64,000 bases of DNA from Microbacterium sp. zg-B96 (GCF_030246865.1 NZ_CP126738.1:1922001-1986000), one strand, 5' to 3'; counted from the first letter of the stretch, positions 9,856-18,823 are shown. Notes: generated from the letters alone by a model not told the origin. Numbers and translations: made by a program.

Positions 9856-10281
9856 GTGCGATTCTTCGACGTGGTGGAATACCAGGGTTTCTGGGGTTCG
9901 TTCTGGGACCTGGTGTGGTGGTTCCTGTGGGCGTTCGTGTTCTTCGCCTACCTCATGGCGCTGTTCTCGATCATCGGAGACCTGTTCCGTGACCACAAGC
10001 TCAGCGGCTGGTGGAAAGCGGTGTGGATCTTCTTCCTCATCTTCTTCCCGATCATCACCGCGCTGATCTACCTGGTCGCCCGCGGTGGCGGCATGGCCGA
10101 GCGCAGCGCGCAGGCCGCGCAGAGCTACCGCGAGCAGCAGGATGCCTACATCAAGACCGTCGCCGGCAGCGGCTCCAGCCCGAGCGAGGAGATCGCCAAG
10201 GCCAAGCGGCTGCTGGACGACGGCACGATCACCCCGTCCGAGTACGAGGCGCTGAAATCCAAAGCGCTCGCGGGCGGCTGA
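9856..10281 (+). CDS. Membrane protein with C-terminal SHOCT domain
   Basis: A 141-residue protein with two aromatic-rich membrane segments (roughly residues 12-37 and 53-73), a hydrophilic linker, and a C-terminal SHOCT-type motif (EEIAKAKRLLDDGTITPSEY). SHOCT is a short oligomerisation domain common in bacterial membrane proteins. The GTG at 9856 is preferred because AGAAAGG at 9841-9847 is well placed. A GTG at 9838 would add six residues ahead of that ribosome binding site. No specific role can be assigned. A hairpin at 10294-10327 closes the transcript. Confidence 0.75.
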   Translation: MRFFDVVEYQGFWGSFWDLVWWFLWAFVFFAYLMALFSIIGDLFRDHKLSGWWKAVWIFFLIFFPIITALIYLVARGGGMAERSAQAAQSYREQQDAYIKTVAGSGSSPSEEIAKAKRLLDDGTITPSEYEALKSKALAGG

Positions 10282-10293
10282 CCGCCCCGCTCA

Positions 10294-10327
10294 TCCGGCC
10301 CCGAAGCGTCCGCGCCCCGGGGCCGGA
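10294..10327. terminator. Bidirectional hairpin terminator
   Basis: TCCGGCCCCG at 10294-10303 pairs perfectly with CGGGGCCGGA at 10318-10327, giving a 10-bp GC stem and a 14-base loop. It lies between the convergent stops of the SHOCT gene and the PfkB kinase, so it can serve both. There is no T tract, as is usual in actinobacteria. Confidence 0.6.
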
Positions 10328-10332
10328 CTGCG

Positions 10333-11241
10333 TCACGGGGTCGCCAGTTCGTGCGCCCACGGCGGGTCGGCGCCGGGCCGGGACACCGTGATCGCCGCGG
10401 CGGCGGCGCTGCGGACGAGCACCGCGGCGATGTCGGCGGCATCCCACCCGGCGATGCGCGCGCGCACGTCCGCGCCGGTGCGCGCATGCAGCTGCGCGAT
10501 GAGGGCCGCCATGAAGGTGTCCCCCGCCCCGACGGTGTCGACCACGGCGACCGGGGCGGCCGCTGCCTCGACGACCCCCGCCGCGTGCACTGCGAACGAA
10601 CCAGCCGCGCCCTCGGTGACGACCACGAGCGCAGGGCCGGCGCGCAGCCACTCCCGCGCGATGTCGCGGTGATCGCGCCCGGGGTGCAGCCAGTCGAGGT
10701 CCTCGCCGCTGACCTTGACGACATCCGACAGCGCCACCAGCCGAGCGACCCGCGCGCGCACGTCCGCCGCGTCCGTGATGAGCGAGGGCCGCACGTTCGG
10801 GTCGAACGTCACCGCCGCCGTCCGCCGCGCATCGCGCAGCGCCTGTTCGACCGTGTCGGCGCCGGGGTGCAGCACCGCGGCGATGGAGCCGGTGTGCACC
10901 ACCGGCGTCACCGGCGCGCGCCACGGCGCGAGGTCCCACGCGATGTCGAACTCGTACGTCGCGGCCCCTTCGGCGTCCAGATGCGCGACGGCGGTCGAGG
11001 TGCGCGCCGGCGCACCCGGTACGTGGACCGTGACGGCCGACCGGTCCAGCCAGGCGCGCACCGCGCGGCCGTGGGAGTCGTCGGCGAGCTGCGTCACCAG
11101 CAGCGGCCGCAGCCCCCGACGGCCGAGGGCGAGGGCGACGTTGGCGGGACTGCCGCCGGGACTTTCCCGGGTGCCGTCCGGCGCGTGGACGATGTCGACG
11201 AGCGCTTCGCCGATCACGACGACGTCAGGGGCAGCGCTCAT
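10333..11241 (-). CDS. PfkB-family carbohydrate kinase (fructokinase-like)
   Basis: A 302-residue ribokinase/PfkB-family enzyme that would phosphorylate a sugar, most plausibly fructose. The N-terminal block VIGEALVDIVH and GGSPANVALALGRRG are the sugar-binding half. The C-terminal signature VDTVGAGDTFMAAL contains the GAGD anion hole and catalytic Asp. The ATG at 11241 is chosen because GAGAGG precedes it at good spacing. A further ATG at 11286 lacks one and would overlap the next gene. No sugar transporter is adjacent, so the substrate is open. Confidence 0.85.
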   Translation of the reverse strand: MSAAPDVVVIGEALVDIVHAPDGTRESPGGSPANVALALGRRGLRPLLVTQLADDSHGRAVRAWLDRSAVTVHVPGAPARTSTAVAHLDAEGAATYEFDIAWDLAPWRAPVTPVVHTGSIAAVLHPGADTVEQALRDARRTAAVTFDPNVRPSLITDAADVRARVARLVALSDVVKVSGEDLDWLHPGRDHRDIAREWLRAGPALVVVTEGAAGSFAVHAAGVVEAAAAPVAVVDTVGAGDTFMAALIAQLHARTGADVRARIAGWDAADIAAVLVRSAAAAAITVSRPGADPPWAHELATP

Positions 11242-11254
11242 GCGGCATCCTCTC

Positions 11255-12121
11255 TCACGGATAGACCGGGGTGCTCCCGCTGGCACGGTCGATGATGCGG
11301 GCCACCATCTCGTCGGTGGTGGTGTGCTCGCCGGGGAGGTTGGGCTTTCCCAGGCCGTGGTAGTCGCTGGACCCGGTGACGATCAGGTCGTGGCGTGCCA
11401 CGAGTTTGCTCAGCGCCGCGATGCCCGACGCGGTGTTCTCCCGGTGCCCGAGCTCGAACCCCGCCAGCCCCAGGCCGATGAGCTCCTCCAGCACCGGAAC
11501 CGGCAGCATCCGTCCGCGCCCGGCAGGGTGCGCGATGATCGGCACGCCGCCTGCGGCGGCGATGAGGCGCACCGCGGTGGCGGCATCCGGGGCGTAGTGC
11601 GGCACGTAGTACCCGGCACTGGGGTGCAGGATGCCGGCGAACGCCTCGGCGCGGTCGGCCGCCAGCCCGCGTGCGACGAGGGCGTCGGCGATGTGGGGCC
11701 GCCCGACCGTCGCGCCGTCGCCGGTCTGGGCGACCACGTCATCCCAGGTGAGGTCGTAGTCTCCGCCGATGCTGGCGACGATCTGCTCGGCGCGTCCCAT
11801 GCGCGCGGAGCGGATGCGGTCGGTCTCGGCGCGCAGCGCGGCGTTGTCGGGATCGAACAGGTACGCCAGCACGTGGACGCTGCGCCACTCCTGCGTCGCA
11901 CTGAATTCCATCCCGGGCAGGAAGGTCATTCCCAGCGACGTCGCAGCCTCCGCCGCCTCCGCCCATCCGGATGTGGTGTCGTGGTCGGTCAGCGCGACAG
12001 TGCGCAGGCCGCGACGGTGGGCCGCCTGCACCACCTGGGCGGGCGGTTCGGTGCCGTCGGAGTGCACTGAGTGCAGGTGGAGGTCACTGGGTCCTTCGAA
12101 CCGTTGCACACCTGAACGCAT
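11255..12121 (-). CDS. PHP-domain metal-dependent phosphoesterase
   Basis: A 288-residue PHP-family protein, likely a TrpH/RNase AM-like nucleotide or RNA 5' phosphoesterase. The family metal ligands are visible: SDLHLHSVHSDG near residue 13, ALTDHDTT, PGMEFSA, PIIAHPAGRGR and SSDYHG. The ATG at 12121 is preferred because TACGCT lies exactly six bases upstream, giving a leaderless transcript. An in-frame ATG at 12151 is less likely. It lies 13 bases before the PfkB kinase start and may be cotranscribed with it. Confidence 0.85.
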   Translation of the reverse strand: MRSGVQRFEGPSDLHLHSVHSDGTEPPAQVVQAAHRRGLRTVALTDHDTTSGWAEAAEAATSLGMTFLPGMEFSATQEWRSVHVLAYLFDPDNAALRAETDRIRSARMGRAEQIVASIGGDYDLTWDDVVAQTGDGATVGRPHIADALVARGLAADRAEAFAGILHPSAGYYVPHYAPDAATAVRLIAAAGGVPIIAHPAGRGRMLPVPVLEELIGLGLAGFELGHRENTASGIAALSKLVARHDLIVTGSSDYHGLGKPNLPGEHTTTDEMVARIIDRASGSTPVYP

Positions 12122-12202
12122 CCCTCGAGCGTAGCGGCGCCGTCGACGCATGACGGGTGTGGCATCCGTCGATCTCCCAGCCAGCGGGAATAGAGTCGCG
12201 AC
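12122..12202. promoter_or_regulatory. Divergent leaderless promoters (PHP gene / EEP gene)
   Basis: Two -10 hexamers face outward. TACGCT on the minus strand (12128-12133) sits six bases before the PHP ATG, and TAGAGT on the plus strand (12191-12196) sits six bases before the GTG at 12203. Both would start transcription at the start codon. No clear -35 boxes are seen. Confidence 0.45.
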
Positions 12203-13219
12203 GTGCTGCGTCTGGTGGGGATCCTCGTCACGATCCTGTTCGCCATCGGCGCGGCGATCCTGACCTGGCCGGCGTTCTTCCGGGTGGAGCGCACGTTCCC
12301 GATCGTGCAGCTGACCTCGTTCCGCCCGCTCCTGGTGCTCGGGTTCCTCGCCGTGCTGGTGCTCGCACTGATGCTCGCGATCGCGCGGCCGATGCGCGGT
12401 TTCGCGCTGTCGATCGCCGGGGTGAGCGTCGTGGCCGCTGTCTGCGGCAGTGTCATCGTGCTGCAGCGGGGCACCGGCAACGCCGAACTGCCCGCCAAGG
12501 CGGACGACAGCGTGCGGGTCATGACCTGGAACACCGCCGGCGGCGACGCCACCTCGGCCGAGGCCATCGCGCAGACCGCCGTCACGATGGAAGCCGACGT
12601 GGTCGCGCTGCCAGAGACGACGATCGAGACCGGTGAAGCGGTGGCCATCGCGATGGGCCAGATGGGACACCCGATGTGGGCGCACCATACCGAGCAGGGC
12701 CAGTGGGATGCCGACTCCACGACGCTGCTGATCTCGCCGGATCTGGGCGCCTACTCCGTCATCGCCTCGTCGCGCGACGGCACCAGCGACACCTCCGAAG
12801 TGCCCAGCGCCGTCGCGATGCCGGTCGACGGGTCGGGGCCGATCATCGTCGCAGCGCATGCCGTCGCGCCCCGCCAGTCGGCGATGCAGGCGTGGCGGGA
12901 TGACCTGCAGTGGCTGGCGGACCAGTGCGCCGCCGATAACGTCATCATGGCGGGCGATTTCAACGCCACGATCGACCACATGATGCGCCTGGGCATCGAC
13001 GGCGCGCATCTGGGCCGCTGCCACGACGCGGCCGTCGCCGCCGGCAGCGGTGCCGTCGGCACCTGGCCCACCGATCTGCCCGCCCTGGCCGGCTCCCCTA
13101 TCGACCATGTGCTGGCCACCGATCTGTGGACCGCGGTCGGCGCAGTGGTGCTGACGTCGATGGATGCCACCGGCAGCGATCACCGGCCTCTCGTGGTGCA
13201 GCTGGAGCCGACCGGCTGA
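12203..13219 (+). CDS. Membrane-anchored endonuclease/exonuclease/phosphatase family protein
   Basis: A 338-residue protein with three N-terminal membrane segments (about residues 3-24, 33-53 and 58-80) followed by an extracytoplasmic EEP-family catalytic domain. Family blocks are visible: RVMTWNTAGG, a Glu in VVALPETT, IMAGDFNATIDHM, and the terminal GSDHRPLVV with the catalytic Asp-His pair. EEP enzymes cleave phosphodiesters in nucleic acids, lipids or inositides, and the substrate here is unknown. The GTG start is supported by the -10 box six bases upstream. Confidence 0.85.
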   Translation: MLRLVGILVTILFAIGAAILTWPAFFRVERTFPIVQLTSFRPLLVLGFLAVLVLALMLAIARPMRGFALSIAGVSVVAAVCGSVIVLQRGTGNAELPAKADDSVRVMTWNTAGGDATSAEAIAQTAVTMEADVVALPETTIETGEAVAIAMGQMGHPMWAHHTEQGQWDADSTTLLISPDLGAYSVIASSRDGTSDTSEVPSAVAMPVDGSGPIIVAAHAVAPRQSAMQAWRDDLQWLADQCAADNVIMAGDFNATIDHMMRLGIDGAHLGRCHDAAVAAGSGAVGTWPTDLPALAGSPIDHVLATDLWTAVGAVVLTSMDATGSDHRPLVVQLEPTG

Positions 13220-13256
13220 CTGTGTTCTCCCTGCCTCGGAGTGCGAGACTGGTGGT

Positions 13257-14684
13257 ATGAACACGTCAGGCGACAGCGACACGACCACGACCACGGCCGA
13301 GCCGCAGCAGGCGGACTCCACGACGAACCGCCGGCAGAATTACGGCCAGGGTTTCCTCGACACGATCTCCACCGGGTGGGCCGTCCGACCGGCCTCGATG
13401 CCCACGTTGCGTGAGCAGGCGCCGTACGCCGCCGCGCGCCGCGCAGCCGTGTCGGCCGCGTTCCCCGGCAAGCGACTGGTGATCCCGGCCGGCTCACTCA
13501 AGCAGCGCAGCAACGACACCGACTACCCGTTCCGCGCGCACTCGGCGTTCTCCCACCTCACCGGCTGGGCCGCCGACAGTGAACCGGATTCCGTGCTGGT
13601 GTTCGACCCGACCGACGACGGCCACGACGTCACCCTCTACTTCCGCGAGCGAGCCGACCGCACGACGCCGGAGTTCTACTCCGACGCGTCGATCGGCGAG
13701 TTCTGGATCGGGCCGCGCCCCGCGCTGGACGGCGTCGCCGCCGACCTGGGACTGGCGACCGCCCACGTGGACGGCTTCGCCGCCGCCGAGGGCGACGTCG
13801 TGCTGGACGAGGACAGCGATCTGACCCGGTTCCTGTCCGAGCTGCGACTGATCAAGGACGAGTACGAGATCTCGCAGATGCGCCTCGCCGTGGAGGTCAC
13901 CGCGGCGGGCTTCGACGACATCGTCGCGAACCTCCCCCGCATCATCGAGCACTCCCGCGGCGAACGGATCGTCGAGGGCGTCTTCCACCAGCGCGCCCGC
14001 AGCGACGGGAACACCGTCGGTTACGACACCATCGCCGCGTCCGGACCGCACGCCTGCTACCTGCACTGGACCCGCAACGACGGCGCGGTGCTGCCGGGCG
14101 ATCTGATCCTCGTCGACGCCGGCGCCGAGGTCGACAGCCTCTACACCGCCGACATCACCCGCACCCTGCCGGTGTCGGGGACCTTCACCGATATCCAGCG
14201 TCGCATCTACGAAACCGTGCGCGAGGCGGCGGATGCCGCGTTCGCCGCGGCGCGGCCCGGTGTCACGTTCCGGACGCTCCACGAGACCGCCCTCGGCGTG
14301 CTGGCGCGACGCACCGCGGAGTGGGGGCTGCTGCCGGTGACGGCCGAAGAAGCCCTCGACGCCGACAAGGGCGGGCACCACCGCCGCTACATGGTGCACG
14401 GTACGAGCCACCACCTCGGCATCGACGTGCATGACTGCGCGCAGGCGCGGCGGGAGATGTACTACGACGGCATCCTGCAGCCGGGCATGGTCTTCACGAT
14501 CGAGCCTGGACTGTACTTCCAGATCGACGACATCACCGTGCCCGAGGAGTACCGCGGCATCGGGGTGCGCATCGAGGACGACATCCTCATGACCGAGGAC
14601 GGGCCGGTGAACCTGTCCGCCGGCATTCCTCGCACCGCCGACGAGGTCGAGGCCTGGATCGCGCGCGCGAGCGACGCTCGCTGA
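13257..14684 (+). CDS. pepP: Aminopeptidase P family protein (Xaa-Pro aminopeptidase)
   Basis: A 475-residue M24 metallopeptidase that removes N-terminal residues preceding proline. The N-terminal AMP_N domain begins at about residue 50. The catalytic pita-bread domain has LVDAGAEVDSLYTADITRT (metal Asp residues), HGTSHHLGIDVHD (metal His), FTIEPGLYF and VRIEDD (metal Glu residues). The first 30 residues are polar and Thr-rich and probably disordered. The ATG at 13257 is preceded at six bases by GAGACT, a degenerate -10 box, so a leaderless start is possible. It is followed after 2 bases by the gamma-glutamyltransferase gene, suggesting a peptide-degrading operon. Confidence 0.92.
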   Translation: MNTSGDSDTTTTTAEPQQADSTTNRRQNYGQGFLDTISTGWAVRPASMPTLREQAPYAAARRAAVSAAFPGKRLVIPAGSLKQRSNDTDYPFRAHSAFSHLTGWAADSEPDSVLVFDPTDDGHDVTLYFRERADRTTPEFYSDASIGEFWIGPRPALDGVAADLGLATAHVDGFAAAEGDVVLDEDSDLTRFLSELRLIKDEYEISQMRLAVEVTAAGFDDIVANLPRIIEHSRGERIVEGVFHQRARSDGNTVGYDTIAASGPHACYLHWTRNDGAVLPGDLILVDAGAEVDSLYTADITRTLPVSGTFTDIQRRIYETVREAADAAFAAARPGVTFRTLHETALGVLARRTAEWGLLPVTAEEALDADKGGHHRRYMVHGTSHHLGIDVHDCAQARREMYYDGILQPGMVFTIEPGLYFQIDDITVPEEYRGIGVRIEDDILMTEDGPVNLSAGIPRTADEVEAWIARASDAR

Positions 14685-14686
14685 GA

Positions 14687-16516
14687 GTGAGCTTCACCCC
14701 CCCGGCGCCCTTCACGACGCGCCCGACGCTAGAGGGCACGTTCGGCATGGCCGCGTCCACCCACGCCACCGCGACGGCGGTCGCGCAGGCCGTGCTCGAG
14801 CGCGGCGGCAACGCGTTCGACGCCGTCGTGGCCGGTGGGTTCGTGCTGCATGTCGTCGAACCGCACCTCAACGGACCCGGCGGCGACCTGGTCGGCATCT
14901 TCCACGCCGCCGGCGCGGCCGAGCCTGAAGTGCTGATGGGCCAGGGCCCCGCCCCGGCGGCGGCCACCATCGCCCACTACCGCGGCGAGGGGCTCGACCT
15001 CGTGCCGGGCGCCGGGGGCCTGGCCGCCGCCGTGCCGGGCGCGGTGGACGCGTGGCTGCTGCTGCTGCGCGACCACGGCACATGGGAGTTGGGCGACGTG
15101 CTCGCCTATGCGATCGGCTACGCCCGCGATGGGCATCCGCTGCTCCCGCAGGCCGCGATGACCATCGCCCGCGTGGCGGAGCTGTTCACGGCGGCCTGGC
15201 CCAGCTCGGCCGACCTGTGGATGCCGGACGGTCGCGTGCCCGCGGCGGGCTCCCTCATGCGCAACCCGGCATATGCCGCCGTGCTGGAGCGGCTCGTGGC
15301 CGCCGGTGACGGGGCCGCGGGTGCGGCGGGTGCCGCGGGTGCCAGAGCTGCCGATCGGGGTGCGCGCATCGACGCCGCCCGGCACGAGTGGAAGATCGGG
15401 CTCGTCGCGCAAGCGGCATCCGCCTTCCTCGCCCGGCCGCACCGGCACTCGTCGGGCACCGACCACGCCGCCGTCATCACATCCGATGACTTCGCCGGTT
15501 TCGACGCCGGGTACGAGCCGGCCGTCACTGCGACGTTCCGCGGCCACACGGTGGCCAAGGGCGGCGCGTGGTGCCAGGGGCCGGTGCTGCTGGAGGCGCT
15601 GCGGATCCTCGACGGGTTCGACGACGCGCGTCTCGATCCTGCGACCGGGATCGGTGCGCACACGATCGTCGAGACGCTGAAGCTCGCGCTGGCCGATCGC
15701 GATGCCTACTTCGGCGACGACCCCGACGGCTCGGCCTTGACCGATGCTTTGCTGTCGGACGCGTACATCGCCTCGCGGCGCAGCGCCATCGGCGATCGTG
15801 CGTCACGTGAATGGCGCCCCGGCGACCTGCCCGGCCGGGTGCCGTTCCGCCCGCCCCTGACCGAGGCATCCGCTGCGCCCGCACCGGCCGGCGTCGGCGA
15901 GCCGACCGTGGCCAAGTCGGGCCAGACCCGCGGCGACACCTGCCATATCGATGTCGTGGATCGGTGGGGCAACATCGTGGCGGTCACCCCGTCCGGCGGG
16001 TGGCTGCAGTCGTCGCCCACCGTCCCCGAGCTCGGGTTCTGCCTCGGCACGCGGCTGCAGATGATGTGGCTGGACGAATCCGCGCCGTCGGCGCTGCGTC
16101 CGGGGGCACGCCCTCGTACGACCCTCACCCCGACCCTCGTGTTGCAAGGCCGGATGCCGGTGATGGCGCTGGGCACCCCCGGCGGCGACCAGCAGGACCA
16201 GTGGCAGCTGCCGATGCTGCTGCGGATGCTCGTCGGCGGGTACACCGCGCAGCAGGCGATCGACGCGCCGACGCTGCACACCACGGCACTGGTGGATTCC
16301 TTCTGGCCGCGCACCTGGACGCCCGCGGGAGTCATGGCCGAAGACCGGTTGGGCGACGACGTCATCGACGAGCTGATCGCGCGCGGGCACGATGTGACGC
16401 GCGCCGGGGACTGGACCCTGGGGCGGCTCAGCGCCGTCGGGATCGACCGTTCCCGCGGCGTGTTGTGGGCCGCGGCGAATGCTCGCGGGATGCAGGGGTA
16501 CGCCGCCGGGCGGTGA
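14687..16516 (+). CDS. Gamma-glutamyltransferase family protein
   Basis: A 609-residue Ntn-hydrolase proenzyme of the gamma-glutamyltransferase family, acting on glutathione-like or other gamma-glutamyl peptides. The predicted autocleavage and catalytic Thr is residue 418 in GDTCHIDVVD, and the small subunit contains the LGTPGGDQQDQW loop. No signal peptide is visible, so it is probably cytoplasmic or released by another route. A low-complexity Gly-Ala insert near residues 206-220 comes from short repeats of a GCGGGTGCC-like unit. It starts with GTG two bases after the aminopeptidase P stop and is likely cotranscribed with it. Confidence 0.88.
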   Translation: MSFTPPAPFTTRPTLEGTFGMAASTHATATAVAQAVLERGGNAFDAVVAGGFVLHVVEPHLNGPGGDLVGIFHAAGAAEPEVLMGQGPAPAAATIAHYRGEGLDLVPGAGGLAAAVPGAVDAWLLLLRDHGTWELGDVLAYAIGYARDGHPLLPQAAMTIARVAELFTAAWPSSADLWMPDGRVPAAGSLMRNPAYAAVLERLVAAGDGAAGAAGAAGARAADRGARIDAARHEWKIGLVAQAASAFLARPHRHSSGTDHAAVITSDDFAGFDAGYEPAVTATFRGHTVAKGGAWCQGPVLLEALRILDGFDDARLDPATGIGAHTIVETLKLALADRDAYFGDDPDGSALTDALLSDAYIASRRSAIGDRASREWRPGDLPGRVPFRPPLTEASAAPAPAGVGEPTVAKSGQTRGDTCHIDVVDRWGNIVAVTPSGGWLQSSPTVPELGFCLGTRLQMMWLDESAPSALRPGARPRTTLTPTLVLQGRMPVMALGTPGGDQQDQWQLPMLLRMLVGGYTAQQAIDAPTLHTTALVDSFWPRTWTPAGVMAEDRLGDDVIDELIARGHDVTRAGDWTLGRLSAVGIDRSRGVLWAAANARGMQGYAAGR

Positions 16517-16639
16517 TTTGCGCGGCGTTTTTGTGCGCCGTTCCCTCCACAGGATCATTTTGTGTGACTTTTCCACAATGCCCGTGGGACCTGGCTTTTA
16601 GGCCTGTCAATGTCGGAGGGGGTCGGCAGGATTGGGGGT

Positions 16640-17974
16640 ATGAACACCTCCCCGACCACCACCCCGACCGACGTGATGTCGGCGTTCGCGGTGGTCGCGG
16701 AGATGGTGGAGACCGACCGACAGCTCGCCGCGATCCAGGCCCGCCAACTCGCACTGCTGGGCCGCGCGGGAGACATCGCGGCGGCGGAAACTGCCCGCAT
16801 CCCGCTCTCGTCGCAGCGGGAACGGGAACTGCCGCTGCGGTCGATCGCGGCGGAGCTCGCGGCAGCCACGCGCCGGTCGGATCGGGGGATGCAGAACCGC
16901 ATCCACCAGGCGACCGTGATGCGCGACCGTTTCCCCGCCACCGTCACCGCACTGGCGGAGGGCCGCATCGACATCGGGCATCTGCGGGTGATCGAAGAAG
17001 CCGGCGCCCGGCTCACCGACCCCGACGCGCGGGCGATGTTCGAACAGGCCGCCCTCGCGGTCGCGGAGAAAGAAACCGCGGGCCGAGCCCGGCCGGCGAT
17101 CCTCGCGCTCGCGCAACGCATCGACCCTGTTCCGTTCGTGCAGCGGTACGCGACGGCGGCCGAAGCCCGCCGGGTGTGGGTGCACGACCTGGCGGACGGC
17201 ATGGCCGAGCTGGGTGCTCTGCTCCCCGCGCACCTCGTCCACGGGATCATGGACCGGATCACCCAGTGCGCCCGCATGCTCCTCGAACAGGACGGTGCCG
17301 CAGACGGGGCGGATGGGGCGGATGTGGCCGCCGCGGAGGCCGCGGACGCCGCGGAACCCGACGACCGCACGATGGACCAGCGGCGCGCCGACGTGCTCAG
17401 TGACCTGCTGCTCACCGGGCACGCCACCGCGGCAGCCTCCGACGCCACGGTGTGTGAGACGGATGCGATCGTCGCGCACATCCAAGTGACCGTGCCCGCT
17501 GCGACCCTCACCGGTGCGGATGTGCCCGCCACGTTCGTGGGGCACGGGCCGATGGACCCGGGCACTGCCCGCCACTTCGCTTCCCACGCCACTGCGTGGG
17601 ACCGGATGTTCACCGACCCCCGCACCGGCGCGATCGACAGCACCGACACCTACCGGCCCTCCAGGGCGCAACGCCGGTTCCTGCGGGGCCGGGACGAGCA
17701 CTGCCGGTTCCCCGGCTGCCGCGCCGCGGTGTGGCACTGCGACATCGACCACACCGTCGACTACGCCCACGGCGGCCCCACCCGGGTGTGCAACCTCGCC
17801 CACCTGTGCAAACGGCACCACATGCTCAAACACAACACCGCCTGGACCGTGGAACAACACCCCGGCGGGGTGCTGGTGTGGACCAGCCCCACCGGGAGGG
17901 TCTACCGCGACATCCCGCAGCGCACGTTGGAGTTCATCGCCGCGGCCAGCAGCGGCGCACCCCCACCGTTCTAG
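16640..17974 (+). CDS. DUF222 / HNH endonuclease (13E12 repeat family)
   Basis: A 444-residue protein with an N-terminal helical DUF222 domain (about residues 10-290, interrupted by an Ala-Asp low-complexity stretch near 220-245) and a C-terminal HNH nuclease motif around CRFPGCRAAVWHCDIDHTVD and NLAHLCKRHHMLKH. Such genes are multicopy in many actinobacteria and are often variable between strains. No biological role is proven. The ATG at 16640 is preferred. The 120 bases upstream include an AT-rich patch (TTTTCCACA near 16569) and G-rich tracts running to the start codon. A hairpin follows at 17988-18019. Confidence 0.9.
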   Translation: MNTSPTTTPTDVMSAFAVVAEMVETDRQLAAIQARQLALLGRAGDIAAAETARIPLSSQRERELPLRSIAAELAAATRRSDRGMQNRIHQATVMRDRFPATVTALAEGRIDIGHLRVIEEAGARLTDPDARAMFEQAALAVAEKETAGRARPAILALAQRIDPVPFVQRYATAAEARRVWVHDLADGMAELGALLPAHLVHGIMDRITQCARMLLEQDGAADGADGADVAAAEAADAAEPDDRTMDQRRADVLSDLLLTGHATAAASDATVCETDAIVAHIQVTVPAATLTGADVPATFVGHGPMDPGTARHFASHATAWDRMFTDPRTGAIDSTDTYRPSRAQRRFLRGRDEHCRFPGCRAAVWHCDIDHTVDYAHGGPTRVCNLAHLCKRHHMLKHNTAWTVEQHPGGVLVWTSPTGRVYRDIPQRTLEFIAAASSGAPPPF

Positions 17975-17987
17975 GTGCGGGGCACCC

Positions 17988-18019
17988 GCCCGCCTATCCG
18001 GCACTGCCGGACGGCGGGC
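17988..18019 (+). terminator. Hairpin terminator after the HNH gene
   Basis: GCCCGCC at 17988-17994 pairs with GGCGGGC at 18013-18019, and TCCGGC pairs with GCCGGA inside it, around an ACT loop and a small bulge. It starts 13 bases after the HNH stop. No T tract follows. Confidence 0.55.
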
Positions 18020-18085
18020 CGTGGCGCTCGTGCCTGCTGCACTACGAGGGCTGTACCGCTTCACTCAGCCCCAGAGCCGAAATGA

Positions 18086-18144
18086 GGAGATCCTCCGGAA
18101 TGCGGATGTTCAGTACTCAGGCATCCGCATTCCGGCAGATCTCC
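18086..18144. repeat. 59-bp near-perfect inverted repeat
   Basis: The arms 18086-18108 and 18122-18144 are complementary at 21 of 23 positions, with 14 bp (CCGGAATGCGGATG) uninterrupted, around a 13-base spacer containing AGTACT. The right arm encodes the last residues of the alpha/beta hydrolase and the hydrolase stop codon lies in the spacer. It may be a terminator, a REP-like element, or both. Confidence 0.7.
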
Positions 18145-18823
18145 GCATCTCAGCGGCAGCGGAGCGTGCTCGCAACCATGCCACGACGACGTCCGCCAAT
18201 CCCTCGCCGACCTCGTCGGCGGGGCGCTTGCGGCCCTTCACCTCGAACGAGTGGTTACCGCCGTCGACCCAGTGCACGGCGGCATCCCGGCAGGATGCCA
18301 CGGCATCGTCCAGTTCAGCGTGCGGATCGACGAACGGGTCGTTGGTCCCCTCGACGAACAGCTGCGGCGGCGCAACATCGGGAAGGTGGGCGACGCGCAG
18401 CTTCTCGGGCTGCCCGGGTGGATGCAGCGGGTACCCCAGGTACACCAGCCCTGCAGGCGCGATCTCACCCTCCGCCGCCGCCATCGACGCCATGCGCCCG
18501 CCGTACGACTTGCCGGCCGCCCAGACCGGCACTCCGGGCGCCTGGGCGCGCAGCGCGGCATCGGCGGCACGCCAGGTGGCCACCGCGTGTGCGGCCGGTC
18601 CCGGCATCCGCCGCCCTGCTTCGACGTACGGGAAGTTGAACCGCAGCGTAGCCACGCCGGCGGCGCGCATGCCGCGGGCGAAACCGACGAGGAACGGGTG
18701 GGAGTATCCGGCTCCGGCGCCATGGGCGATTGCCATCGCCGCCCACGGATCGGCGGGCGTCTCGAATGCCGCCGAGACGGTCACCTCACCGGTCGGAAGT
18801 GCGACGGTGAAGCCCTCGGTCAT
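18110..18823 (-). CDS. Alpha/beta hydrolase (KANL3/Tex30-like)
   Basis: A 237-residue dienelactone-hydrolase-like alpha/beta hydrolase. Visible elements are HGAGAGYSHPF near residue 35, the nucleophile elbow GKSYGGRM, a Tex30-like YLGYPLHPPG segment, EGTNDPFVD with the acid, and the catalytic His in DGGNHSF. The substrate is unknown. Its ATG overlaps the stop of the upstream stress-protein gene (ATGA), so the two are coupled. The C-terminal tail (AEMRRSAGMRMPEY) is encoded by one arm of the inverted repeat at 18086-18144 and may be a late addition to the protein. Confidence 0.85.
   Translation of the reverse strand: MTEGFTVALPTGEVTVSAAFETPADPWAAMAIAHGAGAGYSHPFLVGFARGMRAAGVATLRFNFPYVEAGRRMPGPAAHAVATWRAADAALRAQAPGVPVWAAGKSYGGRMASMAAAEGEIAPAGLVYLGYPLHPPGQPEKLRVAHLPDVAPPQLFVEGTNDPFVDPHAELDDAVASCRDAAVHWVDGGNHSFEVKGRKRPADEVGEGLADVVVAWLRARSAAAEMRRSAGMRMPEY

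Noticed and set aside
12122..13321. Upstream extension of the PHP phosphoesterase frame to 688 codons
   Set aside because: The extension lies antisense to the EEP-family gene and has low-complexity composition. The real start at 12121 has its own -10 box.
16525..16551. Short GGCG-T5-CGCC-like hairpin after the gamma-glutamyltransferase gene
   Set aside because: The stem is only about five base pairs with offset arms, so I do not call it a terminator.
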